Below, in pieces: positions 60,264 to 64,000 of a DNA stretch of 64,000 nucleotides. A program made the translations under genes and the position numbers. The stretch spans positions 115,409 through 179,408 of the forward strand of contig PMOS01000005.1 in NCBI GenBank assembly GCA_003161435.1. The letters run 5' to 3'. Origin of the DNA: Vulcanimicrobiota bacterium. Lineage in GTDB: Bacteria; Vulcanimicrobiota; Vulcanimicrobiia; Vulcanimicrobiales; Vulcanimicrobiaceae. The notes under the pieces were generated by a model. It ran no database searches. It saw nothing but the letters and a program-made list of their open reading frames with translations, and was not told the DNA's origin. Each line of letters opens with the position of its first letter. Positions within the stretch are counted from its first letter, which is position 1.

Positions 60264-60287
60264 CGTCCTTCGACAAGCTCAGGATGA
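60264..60287. repeat. PELVEG-type repeat, reverse orientation
   Basis: CGTCCTTCGACAAGCTCAGGATGAC (offset by one base from the consensus end) is a reverse-orientation copy ten bases before the M16 peptidase stop. Confidence 0.7.
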
Positions 60288-60296
60288 CTCACGATT

Positions 60297-61673
60297 TCAC
60301 TTCGCGCCGAGCGTTGGTGAGCCGAGGTCCAGCGCGGCGAACGGGATCACGCGCACGTCGGAGTGCGTGCGGGCGAACTCGTCGGCGAACTTCGCCGCGT
60401 CGCCGACGAGCACGACGAAATCATCGGGAACGAGACCGCGCGCGGCGAACGCGCTGACCGACGCCGCGTCGACGTCCTGTACCCGCCGAGCATACTCGTT
60501 GATCTCGCCCAGCGGGACGTCGTACAGCACGTGCTCAGCGACGTTGGCGGCGATCCCGTCGATCGTCTCGATCGAGCGATAGAACCCGCCGGTGACCACC
60601 GCTTTGCGCTTGACCAAGTCCTCGTCGGTCGCCGGCGCGTCGGCCAGCGAGCGGATCGTCGCCGCCGTCACCGCGGCCGCTTCGACGGCGCGCGTGTGGT
60701 CGATCAGCGTCGAACTGAGGAACAGTCCCGGCATCCGCCGCGCCGCCAGCATCGCGCCGGCTCCGTACGACAGCCCGCGTTTCACGCGAATCTCTTGGTT
60801 GAGCCGCCCGCTATACCCGGACAGCACTGCGATCGCGACGATCGCGGCGTAGAAATCGGGCGAGGCGCGCTCGATCGTCACGCGGCCGGAGTACAGCGCG
60901 GTCCGCCCGGCGTCGGGCTTGTCGACGATCACGACGCGCGAGCGCGGTGCCGGGATCTCGCCGAACGGCGGACGGTCCGGCAACGGCCCGGGTGCGCGCC
61001 ACGAGCCCAACACGCGCTCGGCGAGCGCGAACGCATCGTCGACGTCGAGGTCGCCGCCGATGACGAGCACGGCGTCGTCCGGCCGGTAGAAGCGCTCGTG
61101 AAACCACGCGACACGATCGCGCCCGAGCGCTTCGAGCGTCGCGACGGTCCCGGCCACCGGATGACCGTACGGCGCGCCGGCGTACGCGACACGCTGCGAC
61201 ACGAGCCGGGCGAGCGCGCTCGGGTTCGCGTAGGTGAGGCTCAGATCCGAGATCGACTTCGTCCGCACGCGTTCGACCTCGTGCGGCGCGAACGCCGGTT
61301 GCCGTACGACCTCGTCGAGCAACGCGAACGCGGCCCCAAACGCCGGCGTCGTCGCGCTCACGCTGACGATCGACGCGTCGTATCCCGAAGCGGCGTCGAG
61401 CCGTGCGCCGAGCGCGTCGGCGGCGGCGGCCAGCTCGATCGCACCGCGCGTGGTCGTCCCTTGCGTGAGCAGTGCCGCGACGAGCGCCGAGAGCCCCGCC
61501 TCATCCTCGCGCTCCGCCGCCCCGCCGCAACGAACGACCAGCTGCGCGGCAATCAGCGGCAGATTGCGCTGCGCGAACGCGACGACGCGCAACCCGTTGT
61601 CGAGCACGCGCTCGACCGGTGCGGGCAGCGTCGCGTCGCGCGGCGGCCCGGGAGCGGGAGCGGAAACGCTCAC
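60297..61673 (-). CDS. M16 peptidase-family subunit, catalytic motif absent
   Basis: 458 residues of the insulinase/mitochondrial processing peptidase fold. At the place where the zinc motif HxxEH should lie, the sequence reads AGLSALVAALLTQGT, so no zinc site remains. The second half keeps GGYSGRLNQEIR- and LSYGAGA-like segments. It is the classical non-catalytic partner. The ATG overlaps the active subunit stop by 4 bases, so a heterodimer is expected. Confidence 0.88.
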   Translation of the reverse strand: MSVSAPAPGPPRDATLPAPVERVLDNGLRVVAFAQRNLPLIAAQLVVRCGGAAEREDEAGLSALVAALLTQGTTTRGAIELAAAADALGARLDAASGYDASIVSVSATTPAFGAAFALLDEVVRQPAFAPHEVERVRTKSISDLSLTYANPSALARLVSQRVAYAGAPYGHPVAGTVATLEALGRDRVAWFHERFYRPDDAVLVIGGDLDVDDAFALAERVLGSWRAPGPLPDRPPFGEIPAPRSRVVIVDKPDAGRTALYSGRVTIERASPDFYAAIVAIAVLSGYSGRLNQEIRVKRGLSYGAGAMLAARRMPGLFLSSTLIDHTRAVEAAAVTAATIRSLADAPATDEDLVKRKAVVTGGFYRSIETIDGIAANVAEHVLYDVPLGEINEYARRVQDVDAASVSAFAARGLVPDDFVVLVGDAAKFADEFARTHSDVRVIPFAALDLGSPTLGAK

Positions 61674-62962
61674 TGCGGCAGGTACTCGATGACCGTGCGG
61701 TTCTCCGGCCGCAAGTACGTGCGCGCCACGCGCAGCACGTCGCCGGCGCTGACGGCCAGATAGCGGGCGAGATCACCGTTGACCAGCTCGGGATCACCGC
61801 GCTCGGTGACCGCACGCGCCATGGTCAGCGCGACGCCGTTGTTGGTTTGGCGCGAACGAACGACCGTGCTTGCGATCTGCGTGCGCACGCGCTCGATCTC
61901 CCCATCGTCCGGCGGCTGCGTCCGCACGCGATCGAGCTCCAGTTCCAGCGCGGCGCGTGCTTGCTCGAGCGGGACGCCGCGCGCGCAGGTCACCCGTATG
62001 CCGAACAACCCCGGCTGCTCGCGCAGATCGGCCGCCGCGTACGTGCTCGACGCGAGCTGCTTGTGGTAGACGAGCGCCGTGTAGAGCCGCGACGAACGCC
62101 CGCCGCCCAGCAGCGTCTCGAGCACGTCGAGCGCGGCTGCATCGGGATGCGCGGCGTCGGGGATGTGATAGGCCTCTTCCGACGCCGGAAGCGGCACGTT
62201 CGCCGCGCGATATTCGTACCGGCGCTCGGCGTTCTGCTGCGGTTCCACCACCTGCACGCGCGGGATCGGAGTCGGGGGCGTCGCGATCGCCCCGAAATAC
62301 GTCTCGATCCAGCGCATCGTCGCGTCGACGTCCAGATCGCCTGCGACGACGAGCACCGCGTTGTCGGGACGGTAGTACGTCGCGTGAAATGCGACGACGT
62401 CGTCGAGCGACGCGGCGTTCAACTCCGCCGGACTGCCGATGACCCCGCGCCGGTACGGATGCGCCACGTAGGCTTCACGATTGACCAGCTCGTCGAGCAT
62501 CCCGTACGGTTCGGCGAGGATGCGCTGATCGTACTCGCCGATGACCACGTCGCGCTCGGTCACGAAGTTGTCTTCGTTGACCACGAGCCCGGCGAGCCGG
62601 TCCGCTTCCGCCCAGAGCAGCCGCTCGAGATGGTTCGACGGGATCACCTCGTAGTAGTTGGTGATGTCTTCGGTGGTGAACGCGTTGTTGAAGCCGCCGA
62701 CATCCTCGGTGAGCCGGTCGATCGTCTCGGGTCCGGTGCGTGCCGTCCCTTTGAACATCAAGTGTTCGAACAGGTGCGCGAACCCGGAGCGCCCGGCCGG
62801 ATCGTCCTTGCCGCCGACGCGGTACGCGACGTTAATCGCCACCGACGGCACGCGCGGATCGCGGACCAAGATGGCGCGCAGACCGTTGGCAAGGGTGCGA
62901 TCGACATAGCGGATCGGGGCGACGTCGATCGCCGAGGCGGAGATGGTGGTGGGTACGGTCAC
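61670..62962 (-). CDS. M16 zinc peptidase, active subunit
   Basis: 430 residues. The zinc motif HLFEH (in FAHLFEHLMFKGT near residue 63) and the distal glutamate (TERDVVIGEYDQR near residue 137) are intact. YYRPDNAVLVVAGDLD and GGGRSSRLYTALV are also typical. It probably degrades or processes peptides together with the inactive partner encoded right after it. There is no signal peptide. The GTG-free ATG start at 62962 is accepted. Confidence 0.92.
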   Translation of the reverse strand: MTVPTTISASAIDVAPIRYVDRTLANGLRAILVRDPRVPSVAINVAYRVGGKDDPAGRSGFAHLFEHLMFKGTARTGPETIDRLTEDVGGFNNAFTTEDITNYYEVIPSNHLERLLWAEADRLAGLVVNEDNFVTERDVVIGEYDQRILAEPYGMLDELVNREAYVAHPYRRGVIGSPAELNAASLDDVVAFHATYYRPDNAVLVVAGDLDVDATMRWIETYFGAIATPPTPIPRVQVVEPQQNAERRYEYRAANVPLPASEEAYHIPDAAHPDAAALDVLETLLGGGRSSRLYTALVYHKQLASSTYAAADLREQPGLFGIRVTCARGVPLEQARAALELELDRVRTQPPDDGEIERVRTQIASTVVRSRQTNNGVALTMARAVTERGDPELVNGDLARYLAVSAGDVLRVARTYLRPENRTVIEYLPQ

Positions 62963-63019
62963 GGGCTCTCCGCTTCATCCGCATACCGGAACGTTGTCCC
63001 TTCTGGGAAGAGGGGCCAC

Positions 63020-63436
63020 ATGATCTCCGTGCGCCGTGCCGTCCTGATCGTACTCTCCGCCTGGCACGGCCTGGCCGCATTCAAGAACCTGTGCGACCTG
63101 GGCGCGACCTTCGGGATCGTCCCAGCGGCCGCGCGTTGGCGCTCGCACAACTTCGAAGCGATGGAGAAGCTGCTGGCCCCGCTGCGGCTGCCGCGCCCGC
63201 TCTTGGGGACGTTGTTGGCCGGCGCCGCCGGGATCGAGGCGGCGGCGGCAATTGCGTTCGCCCGCGACGATGACGAGCTCGCCTTCGCACTGGCCGTTGC
63301 GTTGTTCGGCTCGTTCGCGCTGGTCGACGAGGCCATGGCCGACTACGAGCTCGACGAGACCCACCGTGAGATCCTCGTGTTCGTCCTCACCGCCTACCTC
63401 GTCACCCGCCGAGCCGAGCCGAAAGAGGCGGATTGA
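63020..63436 (+). CDS. Small membrane protein
   Basis: 138 residues from an ATG with GGGAAGAGGGG ahead. Three or four hydrophobic helices are visible (VLIVLSAWHGLAAF, LLGTLLAGAAGIEAAAA, LAFALAVALFGSFALV), with a charged loop between. No recognised family. It is divergent from the M16 operon. Confidence 0.6.
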   Translation: MISVRRAVLIVLSAWHGLAAFKNLCDLGATFGIVPAAARWRSHNFEAMEKLLAPLRLPRPLLGTLLAGAAGIEAAAAIAFARDDDELAFALAVALFGSFALVDEAMADYELDETHREILVFVLTAYLVTRRAEPKEAD

Positions 63437-63498
63437 ACTTCCGGAGCCCACACGCGGCCGAGCCAGCTGTCAACGTCGCAAGCTCAGGGGGAATATAC

Positions 63499-63512
63499 GA
63501 ACGTATGTTCGA
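63499..63512. promoter_or_regulatory. LexA (SOS) box
   Basis: CGAACGTATGTTCG is a perfect match to the CGAAC-N4-GTTCG operator of Gram-positive/actinobacterial LexA and is fully palindromic in its arms. It sits 130 bases ahead of the GTG of a small membrane protein gene. Confidence 0.75.
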
Positions 63513-63514
63513 AA

Positions 63515-63544
63515 TGAACAGCGGGGTGTCTTCGCCGCGCTAAA
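63515..63544 (+). other. Possible nine-residue leader ORF
   Basis: ATG AAC AGC GGG GTG TCT TCG CCG CGC TAA, three bases after the LexA box. Its last codons and stop are inside a hairpin. Confidence 0.3.
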
Positions 63545-63555
63545 GCGCGGCGAAA
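63532..63555 (+). terminator. Hairpin in the leader of the last gene
   Basis: A perfect 10-base-pair stem (63532-63541 with 63546-63555) with a TAAA loop and no T-run. It could be an attenuator or a structure controlling the downstream start. Confidence 0.5.
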
Positions 63556-63631
63556 CCTGATCCAGGAATGATGTGATCTCGCCGGATTGGCACCGCGCGT
63601 CGCTCGCGTCTTTCGCTATTGAGGGACCTCC

Positions 63632-63982
63632 GTGCCAATATCGCCGTGGCTTATCATTGCCGTTACGGTCATTTTTCTCGGCGCGATCTTCTACGTGGTG
63701 TTTGCGCCTGAAAAACCGCGTCAGACCATTACTGATGCAACAGACGAGGACGTCGAGCCCGTACCCGATGTGGAATACACGCTCGAAGATAGCGATGTTC
63801 TCGATATCGCTATTCGTTCCAACGAAAGCGTGGTCGCCAACATCGACGCTCTCAATGCTGCCGCCGTTGGAATCCTAGCGCTTCCTGCGGCTTTTGCCGT
63901 CTTTGCCATCGACAAGATCCGCGAATTGCCCCCAGAGCTCGGCACATTTTCGCTGATTCTACTCGCTTTCGGTCGTGACTGA
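63632..63982 (+). CDS. Small membrane protein under a LexA box
   Basis: 116 residues from the GTG at 63632, with GAGGGA ahead. An N-terminal helix (LIIAVTVIFLGAIFYVVFA), an acidic stretch (DATDEDVEPVPDVEY), then a second hydrophobic segment (GILALPAAFAVFAIDKI) and a third starting at FSLILLAFG, cut off by a stop. The third helix looks incomplete, so a late frameshift or truncation is possible. The function is unknown. The upstream SOS box suggests induction after DNA damage. Confidence 0.6.
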   Translation: MPISPWLIIAVTVIFLGAIFYVVFAPEKPRQTITDATDEDVEPVPDVEYTLEDSDVLDIAIRSNESVVANIDALNAAAVGILALPAAFAVFAIDKIRELPPELGTFSLILLAFGRD

Positions 63983-64000
63983 CGGTGTACCAGAACCTGG

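Noticed and set aside
1..64000. CRISPR array, tRNA or rRNA gene
   Set aside because: No regularly spaced repeats, no cloverleaf ending in a T-loop GTTCGA-type motif with acceptor pairing, and no rRNA-like segment was seen.

Overview
This is a gene-dense, high-GC bacterial chromosome segment. It looks like a free-living, probably uncultivated lineage rather than a plasmid or phage. An affiliation with Eremiobacterota (WPS-2) or a similar deep phylum would fit the GC content, the family content and the scattered repeats whose translation reads PELVEG, but this is inference; no rRNA gene is present to settle it. Starts are a mix of ATG, GTG and TTG. Many neighbours overlap by 4 bases (ATGA/GTGA). 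At least two promoters sit so close to the start codon that the mRNA should be leaderless.

Layout. 1-3.5 kb: a BMP-type (nucleoside) ABC importer: binding-protein tail, double ATPase, two permeases. 3.6-6.5 kb: a class-A-like serine hydrolase, a small secreted protein, and a divergent TetR/SDR pair with an operator-like inverted repeat. 6.6-10.3 kb: poorly conserved membrane and secreted proteins and a class-3 lipase. 10.3-12.8 kb: an AT-richer island carrying a reverse transcriptase of the unassigned/defence type, bounded by ilvE and a decayed second copy of the ilvE 3' end. 13.7-23 kb: ChrA, a membrane/beta-propeller/phosphoesterase fusion with a COG4280-like permease, a secreted haem protein, an esterase, FluC and a TlpA-like protein. 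23-26 kb: a Na+/H+-type antiporter with two DUF190 (PII-like) genes, preceded by a strongly structured leader. 26.3-32.5 kb: an oxalate/formate-family transporter with its small partner, convergent on an NAD-dependent formate dehydrogenase (NuoEF-like and FdhF-like subunits). 32.5-39.2 kb: histidine kinase, PolX, nicotinate phosphoribosyltransferase. 39.2-42 kb: a DUF4760 gene and a leaderless Xre/MbcA-RES toxin-antitoxin pair, separated by a duplicated 3' end of the neighbouring pfpI-like gene. 42-47 kb: type 2 IPP isomerase, lipoproteins, a LuxR-type regulator, a Rieske protein. 47.4-50.2 kb: rpsO-pnp. 50.3-57.2 kb: a redox/acetyltransferase/phosphatase-like cluster, then a tightly overlapping ubiD-ubiA-binding protein run and an M48-like/RDD membrane protein. 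57.3-64 kb: YihY, SRPBCC protein, quinone oxidoreductase, a paired M16 peptidase operon, and at the end a consensus LexA box ahead of a small membrane protein.

The most interesting part is the repeated architecture of the two accessory insertions (RT island and TA/DUF4760 locus). In both, foreign cargo lies beside a chromosomal gene whose last codons are present twice. That suggests recombination at gene 3' ends is how this genome acquires defence-type cargo. Second are the structured leader before the antiporter-DUF190-DUF190 operon and the SOS-box locus at the right edge.
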